Assembly: GCA_011634665.1 (NCBI GenBank)
Contig: WAEK01000007.1
Location: 766,001-830,000 of the forward strand
Direction of reading: 5' to 3'
DNA: 64,000 nt
DNA from: Mortierella sp. BCC40632
Lineage: Eukaryota > Mortierellomycota > Mortierellomycetes > Mortierellales > Mortierellaceae
Under the pieces are notes generated by a model. It did no database searches. It was given only the letters and a program-made list of their open reading frames with translations, and had not been told where the DNA came from. How positions within the stretch are numbered: position 1 is the first letter of the stretch; every line of letters starts with the position of its first letter. The translations under genes were made by a program, and so were the position numbers. This document shows, one piece after another, positions 1-11,306 of this stretch.

Positions 1-1289
1 TGCGTAGCCGCAAACTCGTTCAATCCACGCTCAAGTTGGAATTGTTCCTCGTCATAAACCCAATCAGTCTCTTCCAATTTGATTGCCTTGGCTCCTCGAG
101 TAAAGTATCCCAAGGCTTCTGAATTGGCTGCTGCTACAACGGTCGCGAAATCGACATCATCAGCACGAAGTGCCTGTTGAAGATTGGTAGAGAACATTTG
201 AACAGCCTTCTTGTGCAAGTTCTTGATTTGACCCAAGAAGTATGACTCGAGCATTGTGTTGGCCTTGGTCAACATCTCGGTACGCTTGCGTTTGTAGACC
301 TCGGCATGATACCGCGAGGCATCCTTGTCGAACGACTCTGTGGGGGAGAAGAGTAGTCATGGTCAGTGTGGAGGTTCTTTTGTCATTTCCGTCTTTCTTT
401 CTCTCTGTAGCCTGCCAGTTACAAATAAAAAAGGTGAGAGAAATGAAAAAAGAAGAAAAAAAAAATATATTACTCATGGCAAGACCACGGAACTCGCTCA
501 TCTTGGGACCAAGATCCTCAACAATGTTGCCTGATTCGATTGGCTGACGGAATTCTTTGATCTTTTCCTGGAATGTGGCAAAGGCTGAGCTTGCAATCTC
601 ATCACAACGATATTGTGCAAGCAGTTCCTGTTGGGTGGGCAGATCCAGGTCCTTGTTGGTCATGATCTTGTCCCAGATGCCTCCTGCGTAGATGTGAAGA
701 CCATCGACGGGGACACGCTTCGAGTACTGGGGCTGGAAGACATAGTTGGGGTCTGTGGGTGACGAGAATCTGTGCAAGGAGGGGGTCAAGTAGGTGAGTA
801 GGTCAGATTCGCAGGTTTGGGGGAGAATCCAATTGCTTTTGGATGACAAACCTTCAGTCCAAAAAACGAGTCAAGACATTTGGGGTGGTACAAAACTGGC
901 TTACCGAAGACGAAGCTTGGTCACCTCTTCCTCAAACTTCTCTGGCTGGAGCAGCTTGTGTGGGAGGGTGGTGAACATAAAGTCAAAGTAGTCTGAGATC
1001 TTGCAGTCCTCAAGTCCCTCAGGCTATCCAAAGTTATTAGAGAGCGTATGTGTGAGAAAAATATCCAAAGATAGCTTATGAAAGAAAGAGAAGAAAGGTG
1101 TGTGTTTGTGTGTACGTGTATGTGAGTGAATGTATGAGTGGGTTGTCCCTTAATTTTACCTTGGCCAGACCATGCCAGATCCGTTCCAAGTCAGCGCGGA
1201 GCGTGTTGGAGAGGTTGATAAGAGGGGTTGCGCCAATGTGGTCACGGATCACGAAGAGGAGCAGGGTCTTTTCCTTTCTATTGGGTCCA

Positions 1290-1366
<77 letters not shown>

Positions 1367-1994
1367 AGAAGAAGAAGAGAGAAGAAGAGAGAAGGAGAGT
1401 CAAGGACGGTTAAAAGGAAAGGAGAGTCAAGAGAAGACAGGGGGCATTGTTAGTCGTGGGCCATAATGAAAAGGGCAGGGTGTGATGGGTCTGATAACCC
1501 CCTGTCTGTTTGTCTGTCAATCTGTGTGCCTGTTGTGAGTGCGTATGCGTGAATCCCACTTTCTCTCTCATCATTCCTCTCAGGAGCCAATCCACACAGA
1601 AATCACATGGAACCAGGCGAGAAGTAAAAGAGAGACAGACAGAGAGTGCGTGTCAGACAACCCAACATTGTCGCAGAAAGAAAAAAAAAAAAGTCAAAAC
1701 GAGCCACCGCCACGTTCCCCCTCCTCCTCCCCTTCCCTCACCCTTTTCCCCGTGGTTCAGACGACCTACCCGCGGTTGCCTCCAAAGAGCTGCAGATTGA
1801 CCTCAAAAACTGTTTTCAATAGACCCATGTTCGCTCCGTTGTACAGTCCGACTTGGTGCTCCCACAGGTTGACGATCAACACCTCTGACGTCGCTACAGA
1901 GAACAGTGCACTCTTGCGCTCAAAGTCCTAAAAACCACCACCATCGTCATCATCAAAAAGAAAGAAAGAACGTCCATGTTGTCTAGTTTAGTAA

Positions 1995-2025
<31 letters not shown>

Positions 2026-2774
2026 GTGTGCGCAGAGCTCGCACAGGAACTAGGAACGGGTCCCACTACTTCTCGAATTCTTTTTTTTTTTTTTTTTTTA
2101 CCTGATCTTCACCACGTTCGCGGCCATCTGTTCCTTCAACGTCCATGATCAAGACCTTCATGTCCCTGCCCTTGCTGATCCAGATACCTTTGGTGGTCTG
2201 CATCCTGGCCGTCTCGGACATGACATCAAAGTTGGTCCCAAACAGTCGGTTCAGCAGAGTACCTATTTCACATCGAACCCAAACACTCTAGGGTTAGTTA
2301 TATTTCGTTTCTTTCTTTTTCTTTCTTTCTCTCTCTCTTTCAACTTTTTCCTTGTAAGAGACTCGAGGAAGAGGTCATCTGCAAACCAAATGAAGCAGGT
2401 CGGACAACGACGTACTCTTTCCAGTGCTCTGACTTCCAAAGACAGCGGCGAGGTTATAGTTGAATCCAGCTTCCTTGAGACCCCACTCTTCACCAACATA
2501 CGACGACAACTTCTCACTATAGGGTTAAAGGAGAGAAAAACAGGAGAGCGTCCCGAGGGAGGAGACAGTTAGTCATACAGTCTCCACACAAGAGGCCCAA
2601 ACAGGGCCCAAAAAAAATGAAAACAGGAGACAGGATGCATTGACCCTACCTGAACTTTTGCTGCTCATCAATGAGATGCAGCCGAGGAAGCTCACTCTTG
2701 GCATCTGGAATGGCAGAAGGGATTGGGGTGTCGAGTCCGTCCTGGACGTGGTCAATATCAGGAACAGTGGCCAT
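1..2774 (-). CDS. SEY1: SEY1/RHD3-family dynamin-like GTPase (ER membrane fusion), 3' end off window
   Basis: Sey1/RHD3/atlastin-type GTPase that fuses ER tubules into the three-way network; it acts in the ER membrane. Eight exons are traceable on the minus strand: 2774-2650, 2516-2416, 2262-2102, 1927-1770, 1277-1160, 1023-905, 769-474 and 337-1 (incomplete). All exon lengths agree with the predicted phase. Visible motifs are the P-loop GSQSTGKS (split by intron 2), the switch-II segment [26 protein letters not shown], and the RD-type motif [11 protein letters not shown]. Further on, [14 protein letters not shown] and [19 protein letters not shown] match the start of the Sey1 helical bundle. 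The C-terminal bundle and the two membrane segments lie beyond position 1. The start is the first ATG ahead of the conserved LIDEQQKF. Intron 4 carries a GA/CT microsatellite and intron 3 long A/T runs. Family assignment is near certain; only the exact 5' end is inferred. Confidence 0.95.
1292..1362. repeat. (GA)n microsatellite in SEY1 intron 4
   Basis: About 35 uninterrupted GA units inside the intron between SEY1 exons 4 and 5. In the transcript (minus strand) it reads as (CU)n, about 15 nt upstream of the 3' splice site, so it may serve as an extended polypyrimidine tract. Confidence 0.95.
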
Positions 2775-5481
2775 GATGATGGAGTCGGGAGTCGGAGAAC
2801 CTGAGAAACAAGATTCCGACAAAGATGATGGCCTAGTGATAGTAGGGGAAAGGGGAGGAGGGGATCAGGATAGCAGGAACGGAGGGCTGCACAACTGATG
2901 AAGGAGGAATAAGGTTGAGAGAAAGGTAAAAGGAGAAAAGGTAGATGAATGGAGATGAAAGATGAAAAGGATGCGTGTGGACAAAAAGAAAGAAGAGAGA
3001 ATGGAATGGAATCGATTCAGGACATTGCTGGGGAATGCTCTCAGGGGCAGCCACGACCACGGCCACGGCTGGCCTGCAGCGGCCCGGCAGGCACTCCGTA
3101 AATGGAAGAGGTGATTCGCACACACGAGGCGAGGCGAGCGGGTTTTCGCGTTAGGACACGACACGACACCGAGGCTCTCAGCCAGCTAGAGTAGGCACAG
3201 CGGATCAACTGTCAGCAGAGCCAACAAAGAGGGAGAGAGAGAGAGAAGGGAGAGAGCACACCCTGCTCTGTCCATCCTCAAAGAAGAATCACGGCCAAGA
3301 CCAGGCCGGGCCATTTCAGTCCAAAGCTTCGCTTGATCAGCTACCTCAATCCCTTTCCCAGCCTTTTGAGGACCTTACTCTCCTTTTTTCAATCCACCGA
3401 TATTTTTATTTTTGTGTCTAATCCTTATTCAATGCTCCCAGTCAGTTTCTTTTTTTAAAACAGTTTGTTTCCGTTGGAATAGCCATGTAGTCAAAGACTA
3501 AACTGGAAAAAAAAAAAAAAAAAAAAAAAGAAGGGCCACAGAGCAATCCTTGCTATGGTAAAGTGGAGTGATAGTTCAAAAGGAGGAAGGAATCAATGTC
3601 AATGAGATTACATGAGGTTTATTCTAGGCCAAAGATCCAGTATTTAAGCTGCTCCTGAAAAGCCTGTCTAGTGGAGTAAAGGTGCTCTCTGCATAAATTG
3701 CTGGTCCGTTCCTATCTCTATTTCTATGAAAAAGGTGTGGTCTACCACACCAGCAAAGGTAGGTATGTAACGCTCAGTGGGTAATGGACGAGCGCGTACC
3801 TATGACGGAACGATAGACCATGTCTCTGGTGCTCCTCCTGTAACTCTTTCAGACTGAATAGGCTGCTAAATAGAACATCGCGACCTTCTTAAATACTTTG
3901 TTCCTGGCAAACACTTGGGATGATTTCCCCTTGGCCATCGTAAATGTCAAAGTGTCCAGGTAACGGGTTACCAAAGAACTTGAAAAGCAATGATGTGCTT
4001 TGGCGGAGAGCATGTCTACCTCTAAAAGAACTCCTAGAGACGGGCTTCCTGCAGTACCTGACATAGCTGGCGGTCCTTTAGACTCGGCTTAGCGATCAGA
4101 GCAAGTAACTCATCTTGCTCAGTAATGGCGATTCCCTGTAATCGCCGATCATCTGGTCGAGGGACAGGCTTCAGTGCCCTTGTTTGACGAACTGCTCATG
4201 ATTCCATTAATCCTACCAGCCTCTGGCAGGCGGCTCTTGCCGTTTTCTCTGATCATCCAGCGCCGGTTTCCAATGTAGCAGCTCCTTGTTTAACCTGTCA
4301 GCCTGTCGCTTCGAAGAGGGTTTCTAAGAGCGATTTCTTGGTTTATTTTCTTCATGTTGAAAAGTTGCCTTGGGGTGCCATTCTTTTCACTTTGATTCCT
4401 GCTCAGGTGCGAGGTGGATCCGGAGTAAAATGCGGAGTAAATAGTCTAACATTTTTGTGTACACGTTTTTTTCCGTGCCAAAGGTCGGTAGTATATGTCG
4501 ATGATTCAGGCGGGTGTTGTGTCATCGCCATGGAGGTCCCCATGAAATTGGTATCGTTATGGTGCTCTACAGGACGCCCAACTAGCCCCTTGTAGTTTTG
4601 TCCATGTTTTCGGATGCGAAGCCTTCTTTTTTTATTTTTTATTTTTTTTTTTGGCCGCTGATACTCCTTATGATTCCAGAAATTGTGAAGCGAGAGGTGA
4701 TACAAGGGGATCCTTACTGATGTTCAGGTCACTGTTCAGTGACATTCCAGGTTTTCTTTCTCGGCCCAGTAATGTTGGACCTTGCGCTCTTCTGTGGGCT
4801 GAGCTTTTCTTTCTTGATTGCTTCCCCCCAAATGGGAGCTTGAACGACCCTCCTGGACCAATTCCACGTTAGAGGTCATCAACCGTGGGTTCTAATGTCA
4901 GGTCTGGTCACTTTTCTTTTAACAGAGCTAGTGTTTTATAAGAGAGATTCCCTAGTCGTCGTCGCAACGTTGGCCGGGCAGGTCTGGGGTTTTCTCGCTT
5001 TTTTTTTTTTGAGAAACAGTCTCTCGATAATGTGCTTGATCTACTTTGACAGGTTCCCGCTTGCATTTTCTAAAGCCCGGGGCCTTGGTATGATTGGAAG
5101 GTATTGGACCTTCAACTGGGTCTTGCGCTGCTGGTGGTCGAGATTCGATACGGTGTGTAGTGGGTACCGGTACAAGAAACTCACTGACTCCTCAGTAAGA
5201 TTCAATTCTGTGTAGAAATCCAATCGAAAGGACCTCTTTCCGAATTTGAGACAGCGGTGGAATCCCTTTGGGCGATATGTTCACCACAGTGACAGAGTCA
5301 AAGAGACTCCTCAATGTCTTTTCCGGAATATAGTTTATATTGAAGCCCATAGATGGACTACTGCGTGAGAATAGCGGCCATGCGCTGGAAAATAGCGCGG
5401 AGATGGACAACAAAATACTGAGGGTAAAGGATATGGACGGCACAGTAAACAGCATGGATGTGGTAAAAGCTCTTTCTTTTT

Positions 5482-5565
<84 letters not shown>

Positions 5566-5951
5566 TCAGGTTCAAAGTGTTCTATCGCCTGGTGATAGAT
5601 CACTAGTTTGCAAGACGAGTAGATTAGTTTTTGGTGAGCGTTCGTTCTCCCGCAAGTCGTGAACTACATATGGCTATTGAATTGTATCTTGATACTGTTA
5701 CTGAGCTGTGTTACCACCCCCACCAACCTTTTGTCTGCTCGCACGTTTCTCCAATTGAGGCGTATGGCCTTGGGGGTTATGAAGCCGTCTCTTAAACCTT
5801 CTCTTGGGATCGTTATCCAAAAAAGAGCTTTCCATATGGATTGGGCACCAATGCCCAGCTAATATGACGCTCGTTGAAATACATTCGTTCGGTACTACAG
5901 TCTAGTTTTTTCCAGTTGTATTTTGAGAGAAGCGACTATTATTGTTTGTAT
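2775..5951. other. Intergenic, AT-rich, with decayed coding-like fragments
   Basis: A 3.2 kb spacer between the SEY1 start and the SOD stop. The first ~500 nt is presumably the SEY1 promoter and leader, with purine-rich and A-run sequence. The rest has only short open frames without recognisable homology. The most protein-like are minus 3849-4064 (ending in a Lys/Phe-rich stretch) and minus about 5192-5460. I could not join them into a gene with plausible splice sites. They may be relics of an old transposon or gene copy. Confidence 0.5.
5485..5564. repeat. (CT)n followed by a 43-nt T run
   Basis: A CT dinucleotide tract (about 5485-5521) is directly joined to 43 consecutive T. This CT-plus-poly(T) arrangement recurs in the window (for example 52398-52515 and 53501-53607). 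Confidence 0.95.
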
Positions 5952-6960
5952 TTACACCAAAACTACACCCGCAGCTGCGAGTACCACTGCAGCAACATTG
6001 CTTCCTGAGAAGCGCGTTGGCAGTTGACCTCCATCGTTCTTTTGTTCTGCGGATGCGACCACAACCTTTTGTTCCGGCACGGGAATGTCCACCAGGCCTT
6101 GCAGCACAAGTGGCAGCACTGCCTCCTCGCTCTCGCCCTTCTTGTCCTTGCCTGGCTCAGCAAACCAACTCAAAGGCAGGATGTTGGCACAAGCAATACG
6201 AGGGCCATTGTTGTGGATCACAATCGAACGACCTGCAATGGTTGTCTCCTTGCCTGAAAATCGTAGCTGAGAATCGAAGTAAAAGATATACGGCAACTCG
6301 CCAGACTTGGTAGCCATGAGATCACCATGTTTGCCTAAGTAAACAGAGGAAAAAAGAAAAGATACAGGTTGGAGATCATGCTTTTACTCTATGCTGGATT
6401 CATATGTACACCTCTCATATCAACCATCGGATCCCAGTCTTCCTTACCAGAAAGATCGCCTTCTTGGCAGCTCTTAAGTTTGGCTGGATTGCATTTGACC
6501 GCAACACCAACCTTTGCCGGATCAAGGTGGTCGAGGGTTGCCATACAGTCATTATTGGGTCCAACAGGTTTTTCGTGGATGTGGTACTCGAATCCACCTG
6601 TTGGGGACTTGGCAAGCTTTGTGGTCAGTCCCGACATGACCTTGACTGCGACATGTGCGCCCTTTCCGTCTTTCATGGGTACAAAGACGAAGCCTGCCAC
6701 AATGCCGTCTAATGTAGTACATTTGCATGTGTGTTTAAAAAAGAGGCGAAGCCGTAAAGAGAAAGAAGATTGGTGCTCAAGATTCAAAGGTATTTGACAA
6801 GCGCAATCGGTGCCAATATACTGGATAGCATTGTATAAGGTAGGAGTAGCTTACTCATGTCGATGATTGAAGCCATAGTCTCTGGCCTGCTCTTGCTTGA
6901 GTCAACGATCTGCATGCAACCGAAGACGGCCAAGGCCGAGAGGAAAAACTGGAAGCGCAT
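5952..6960 (-). CDS. Secreted, GPI-anchored copper-only superoxide dismutase
   Basis: Extracellular SOD of the fungal SOD5 type: it disproportionates superoxide at the cell surface. Three exons: 6960-6855, 6708-6448 and 6334-5952, total 750 nt, 249 aa. Residues 1-21 form a signal peptide (MRFQFFLSALAVFG...). Copper ligands are visible as HIHEK (H78, H80), DHLDP (H96) and IVIHNNGPRIAC (H163), with the catalytic Arg at R168. Cysteines C90, C108, C116 and C171 are available for disulfides. The second zinc histidine of SOD1 is missing and the electrostatic loop before the GPRIAC motif is collapsed, as in described Cu-only SODs. The C-terminus has a Lys/Glu/Gln-rich linker, a small-residue SGSN and a hydrophobic tail ending GVVLV, consistent with GPI attachment. 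It is divergent from the Myb gene with about 620 nt shared. Cu-only status is inferred from missing ligands. Confidence 0.93.
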
Positions 6961-7581
6961 ATGGAAGAGTCTAGGTTTTCACCAAGTCTTTAAGTATTTT
7001 GGATGATTTATTGCTTTAGTGCAACAGAGCCTGGGGCAAAACGAAGAGGTAAACGTATAGGGTAGGTGGGTGGGAAGTGGAAAAGAGGATTGGATTGTAG
7101 GAAAGACGAGCGAAGGAGCAGCGCTTTATAGCTAATTAGGCGATGGGACGGGGCATCAGAAGGTCCGTTCCAGTCTATGTCAGAGACAGACACTGGCGCC
7201 AAAGTCGTTTCGAGGTGGTCTCTCCATGCAAGACGCCAACTATGTATGAGTTCGATGGTAGACCATGGCTGTTGTGAGTGGCCATGACGTGGATATTGCT
7301 TTCTTTTTCAGAAACGGCGCCTTGGGCGCAGGCAAGCACGCAGCGCGCGTTGTAGCAGATCTCCTAAAAAAAAAAGAAAAAAAAAAGACGAAGTCACAAC
7401 AAGGGAAAGACGGACGTCTGATCTGTTGTTTTTTCCGGCCTCTTATTACTTGTCTTGCGTCGATTGGATCAGCCGCATCCGCAGGACTACCGCTGCCACC
7501 ACCACATCTCATCCGTCTTTCCGGATCAATCCAAGAGCGAGTCAGGATCGGCCGCTCAAAATCACTGCCATTGTTGCATTC
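6961..7581. promoter_or_regulatory. Shared divergent spacer between SOD and Myb-repeat gene
   Basis: About 620 nt between two divergent start codons, so it must hold both promoters. I see no clear TATA box or recognisable regulatory motif. A short A-rich run lies at about 7365-7386. Confidence 0.5.
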
Positions 7582-10500
7582 ATGGCGCAATACTATCACT
7601 TGCTCGGCCGCCGGCTCTCAACATCGTCGCGCCTCACTCCAAATGCCCACTTTCAGGGATGGCTCAATTCTACTTCAGCTTCCGCTGGAGGTTGTTCTTG
7701 GTCCAACATCTCTCTTTTTCAGGCCAACCGCAGATATACCACCATTCGACCTCCAAGTTCCCCTAACCCCCCAACAGACCGCCCTCGTCCCAATTACCGC
7801 CCCCGTCCCATAGACCGCTCTCGGCCAAATCAACCACAACAGGGCCGAAGGCCCGATTCAAGACAATCCCAAGGAAATGCTTGGACGATTGACCAGGATG
7901 AGCTTATTCTCAAGCTTTACAACGAACGTGTTCAGTGGCATGAGATTGATCGAAGACTTGGCCGACCTATTTCCTCCAGTTTTAGTCGCTACAGTACGGA
8001 GCTTGACCCCAATCTTCAAGCATGGCGTCTTCCTGGTGGTACCTTGAATAGTGAAATGTTGAAGCGACTCGTCTTTCTCGTTGATGTCGAGAAGCGTAGC
8101 TTTACTGAGATCGAGAAACAGGGTCTCATGAGAGAATCATCTATCCTCAAACGTCCTGGATCCGATAATACCAGCACAGGATCGGGCACCACCAACTACT
8201 ATTCACCTGTCAACCGAGTGGCGCTGATGAAATTTTACAAGGATTACAAATCTCGTCGGGAAACTTCCATCTTAAGAGGAGACCAGATCCAGTACGAGAA
8301 GGCGCTTCGTCGCGCTGTCGAGATCTATGGAGAGAACTGGAAAAAGGTTGCAGTTTATGTGACTGAATTGCTTGACAAATGGGAGCAGGACCAAATTGAG
8401 TATAAAGAGGACCGGAGGAGGTACCGCAGAGGCGTTGGAGCTGATGCCACAGCTTCTGACAACGAGGTTATATCCTCAGGAGGCGCCAAAGAGACCAAAA
8501 ATATCGTCAGTACAACTACCGACTCTGTCACCAACACTAATACTGGCGCGGCTACCAGCACCGAGGTTGATACAGCCTCTAGCTCAGAAGATGGATCGAC
8601 TGATGATGCTGATTATGAGTCCAAGGTCTTCAGGAGAAGAGGATTGACCGATACATACGTCGCTAACTCTTACCGGATTCTTCAGCGGTTTGGCGGAAGC
8701 TGGGGTCTTGAAGATGATGTGGTGATGACACGCAAGATTCTACGTATGATTATTCAGGAGCGACAGCAACGGCTCTACGAGAAGCAACAGCAGCAACTTC
8801 AGAAACTGGATTCACCACACGGAGAGAATGGACCAGAGAAGGCCCAGGACGAGCTGAATAGCAAAGAGAAAGAAGAATCTCGTGGGAAGAAGACCAAGCG
8901 TGCTGGAAAACAACAGTCGATGACGCTAAGATTCCTCAATTTTCCTTTGCCAAACCTTGATGGCGAGGCTCTTGTGTACCAGGAAGAATCACCCAAGGTC
9001 AAGGAACAGAGGCGACTTTGGAGCGAGGTCTCATTAGCTGTTGGAAACCATTCGCCTGCTCAGTGCAAACGACGATGGGATGGACTTTTGGACATGAAGG
9101 ATAGTGAAAAGACATCGCAATCAAGGGCATGGCATTTGATGGAACGTTACCAGTTCTGGATGTTGTGGCGATATCATCTCGAGGAGCATCTTCTCCGACA
9201 ACAGGAACTCTTCAATAGCAGAAAGAGCAGCATCGAACAACTGATGGCCCAAAAAAATCGTAAATCCATTTCCATACCAGAGACCCAATCCCGAACCTGG
9301 ACTGTACCCGAGCTGGAGGAACTTATTGGCAATTATTCATTCTCACAGGGGATTTCGAATTGGATGAGACATCGGTCAGCGGCACATTGTCAGCGACATT
9401 TCCTTTCAGAACTGAGACCATCGATTCGAGAATTGCAGAATGAGCTGGCAGACTTGTTGAACACCCCACCTCAGCACCAATCATATCAGCAGTGGTTAGT
9501 TCGCTCGGGCGAAAAAATTGATCCGAGTATTCAGTACAGGAATCTACCCTTGATCATGGATTATGTCGTAAGCCATTCTTTCCAGGGAGCCTTCCAGATG
9601 GGTTCAGAGTGGGTTGAGGCATTGAAACGACCTGCACGATCGACTAATCGCCGGGCCTCGCCATGGAATCAGAGTCAACAAGCACCACAGTATCTTCATC
9701 AATATGGCTCACAGGACCCACAATCCTCGGATAGTCGTGACTTTTGGTCCGTGCGCGCAGACTGGACTGTGGAAAGAGTAGATGTTCTGCGAAAGATGGT
9801 CATGGTGAATAAGCAAGGTATTCGGCACTCGGACGATATTATTTACTGGGATCGTGTGGCACGACAACTCGAGCACCAATTCAATCCGCCCCCTCAGCCA
9901 AAGACCTCCATGTCTTTGTTCTTGCGTGCTTTGCCGCAGATTCGGGATAGTGGATCGGTTGAATCACGTGAAACGGATGGTGGCGATAGCGATAATAGTC
10001 AAGCAAACACAATCCAGCCTCTCATCAAACAGATCACAGCCGATTTCGAGGCACGTGTTGGTGGCCAAAAGTCAATCCGTTTCTCTGCTAAACAGTGTGA
10101 GCTTTGCTGGAAACATATTTCGACCTCCTCCACACCCTTCTCGTTTGATATCCGACCTCCCAAGATTGAAGGTCTTGCAGACGAACCAGGGCAGGACGCT
10201 GCTGCAACACTGAATATGATACGAAGCAGGAGATTGAGTGACTGGAGTGATCATGAGGTCGAGTCATTGAAGCAAGGTGTTCGGAAGTTTGGCAACGCTT
10301 GGGCTGATATCCGTGCTCAATTCTTACCCAACAGAGACGTTTCCGAGCTTTATCCCAAATGGAGTTCAATCTCTCCGGCCAAAGCAGCAACTGCGTCATC
10401 TGAAGATGGAGTTGCCTCTACCTTTGCGACAGAGAATATAACCGCATATTCTTCCACATCGTCCTTGCCCACATCCACATCTACATCCACATCGTCGTCT

Positions 10501-10707
10501 ACAGGCACGACCACTTCCACATCGGCGACAAGAGATGAGGACCCCGAAGAGCGGGGGCCAGGAGTAGTTGTGGTGGATCGACTTTCAGAGGCCGACTACC
10601 TCGGTCTGCTCTCTGCACTAGACGTAGTGGACGATGACGACGATGAGGTGGACACTAGCAAAAAGGATCGAAGGGGCTATAGAAGGGACTCTGGACGAGG
10701 ACTATAG
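7582..10707 (+). CDS. Large Myb/SANT-repeat protein with mitochondrial-type N-terminus
   Basis: Intronless frame of 1041 aa from ATG 7582 (an in-frame ATG at 7426 would add 52 aa). It holds several divergent Myb/SANT-like units: about residue 98 (NAWTIDQDELILKLYNE), about 233 (YEKALRRAVEIYGENWKKVA), about 479 (LWSEVSLAVGNHSPAQCKRR), about 571-605 (RTWTVPELEELI ... HRSAAHCQRHF), about 726 (ADWTVERVDVLRKMV) and about 884 (LSDWSDHEVESLKQGVRKFG). Tryptophan spacing and the C/HCQRHF or QCKRRW ends are typical of Myb helix 3. Acidic Ser/Thr-rich linkers separate the units. The tail is Ser/Thr-rich then Asp-rich (DDDDDE). The first ~52 residues from 7582 lack acidic residues and include LLGRRLSTSSRL and RRYTT, like a mitochondrial presequence. 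The 7582 start is preferred for that reason. The DNA-binding role is known for the fold; the targets and compartment are unknown. Confidence 0.85.
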   Translation: MAQYYHLLGRRLSTSSRLTPNAHFQGWLNSTSASAGGCSWSNISLFQANRRYTTIRPPSSPNPPTDRPRPNYRPRPIDRSRPNQPQQGRRPDSRQSQGNAWTIDQDELILKLYNERVQWHEIDRRLGRPISSSFSRYSTELDPNLQAWRLPGGTLNSEMLKRLVFLVDVEKRSFTEIEKQGLMRESSILKRPGSDNTSTGSGTTNYYSPVNRVALMKFYKDYKSRRETSILRGDQIQYEKALRRAVEIYGENWKKVAVYVTELLDKWEQDQIEYKEDRRRYRRGVGADATASDNEVISSGGAKETKNIVSTTTDSVTNTNTGAATSTEVDTASSSEDGSTDDADYESKVFRRRGLTDTYVANSYRILQRFGGSWGLEDDVVMTRKILRMIIQERQQRLYEKQQQQLQKLDSPHGENGPEKAQDELNSKEKEESRGKKTKRAGKQQSMTLRFLNFPLPNLDGEALVYQEESPKVKEQRRLWSEVSLAVGNHSPAQCKRRWDGLLDMKDSEKTSQSRAWHLMERYQFWMLWRYHLEEHLLRQQELFNSRKSSIEQLMAQKNRKSISIPETQSRTWTVPELEELIGNYSFSQGISNWMRHRSAAHCQRHFLSELRPSIRELQNELADLLNTPPQHQSYQQWLVRSGEKIDPSIQYRNLPLIMDYVVSHSFQGAFQMGSEWVEALKRPARSTNRRASPWNQSQQAPQYLHQYGSQDPQSSDSRDFWSVRADWTVERVDVLRKMVMVNKQGIRHSDDIIYWDRVARQLEHQFNPPPQPKTSMSLFLRALPQIRDSGSVESRETDGGDSDNSQANTIQPLIKQITADFEARVGGQKSIRFSAKQCELCWKHISTSSTPFSFDIRPPKIEGLADEPGQDAAATLNMIRSRRLSDWSDHEVESLKQGVRKFGNAWADIRAQFLPNRDVSELYPKWSSISPAKAATASSEDGVASTFATENITAYSSTSSLPTSTSTSTSSSTGTTTSTSATRDEDPEERGPGVVVVDRLSEADYLGLLSALDVVDDDDDEVDTSKKDRRGYRRDSGRGL

Positions 10708-11271
10708 AACGAAAGAAAATGGAGGAGAGAGCAACATGAATTAAAACAGGAGTGAGAAGGAAAGCATTGGCATCAGCAGCCAACAACAAAACAACTTTTG
10801 ATGGTGAACCAGATAGTAGTAGTCATAGCGAAGAGTGACTATGAAAGAAAGAAAGAAAGGAAATGGGCGCAGTAAGAGTCTTGTATTTTTTTACTTGGGT
10901 GGGACAAGACGGCGAAAATTAGAATATGCGAAAGAAACGGCGGATTCAAGGGTGTGGATTCGAAGGGGTTGGTCGGGTGGAGTAGGGCGGGCTGCAGATA
11001 ATGCAAGAATTTTTTTTTTTGCCAGGAGGGCCCAGCCTCTTTCAGTCTCTTCCTCTTGACATTCCTTTTATTCACTCGCGTTCCGAACACGATGTTCTCT
11101 CCACTCCCACGAAACTCGGAACTTTTAGATACCTCAGTAGGGATTCGAGTCCATAGATTTTTTGTACAATAATTTGCGTGTCATTGTTGTTGTCCCCCCC
11201 CAACCCCTTTTGGCCTTGCATGATGTCCGTTATAGAGGCTCTCATTGCAGATGGCTCGGACCAACGCCCTG

Positions 11272-11306
<35 letters not shown>

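Noticed and set aside
7426..7581. Upstream in-frame extension of the Myb gene
   Set aside because: The 52 added residues have no family support and would bury the presequence-like start; kept only as an alternative.
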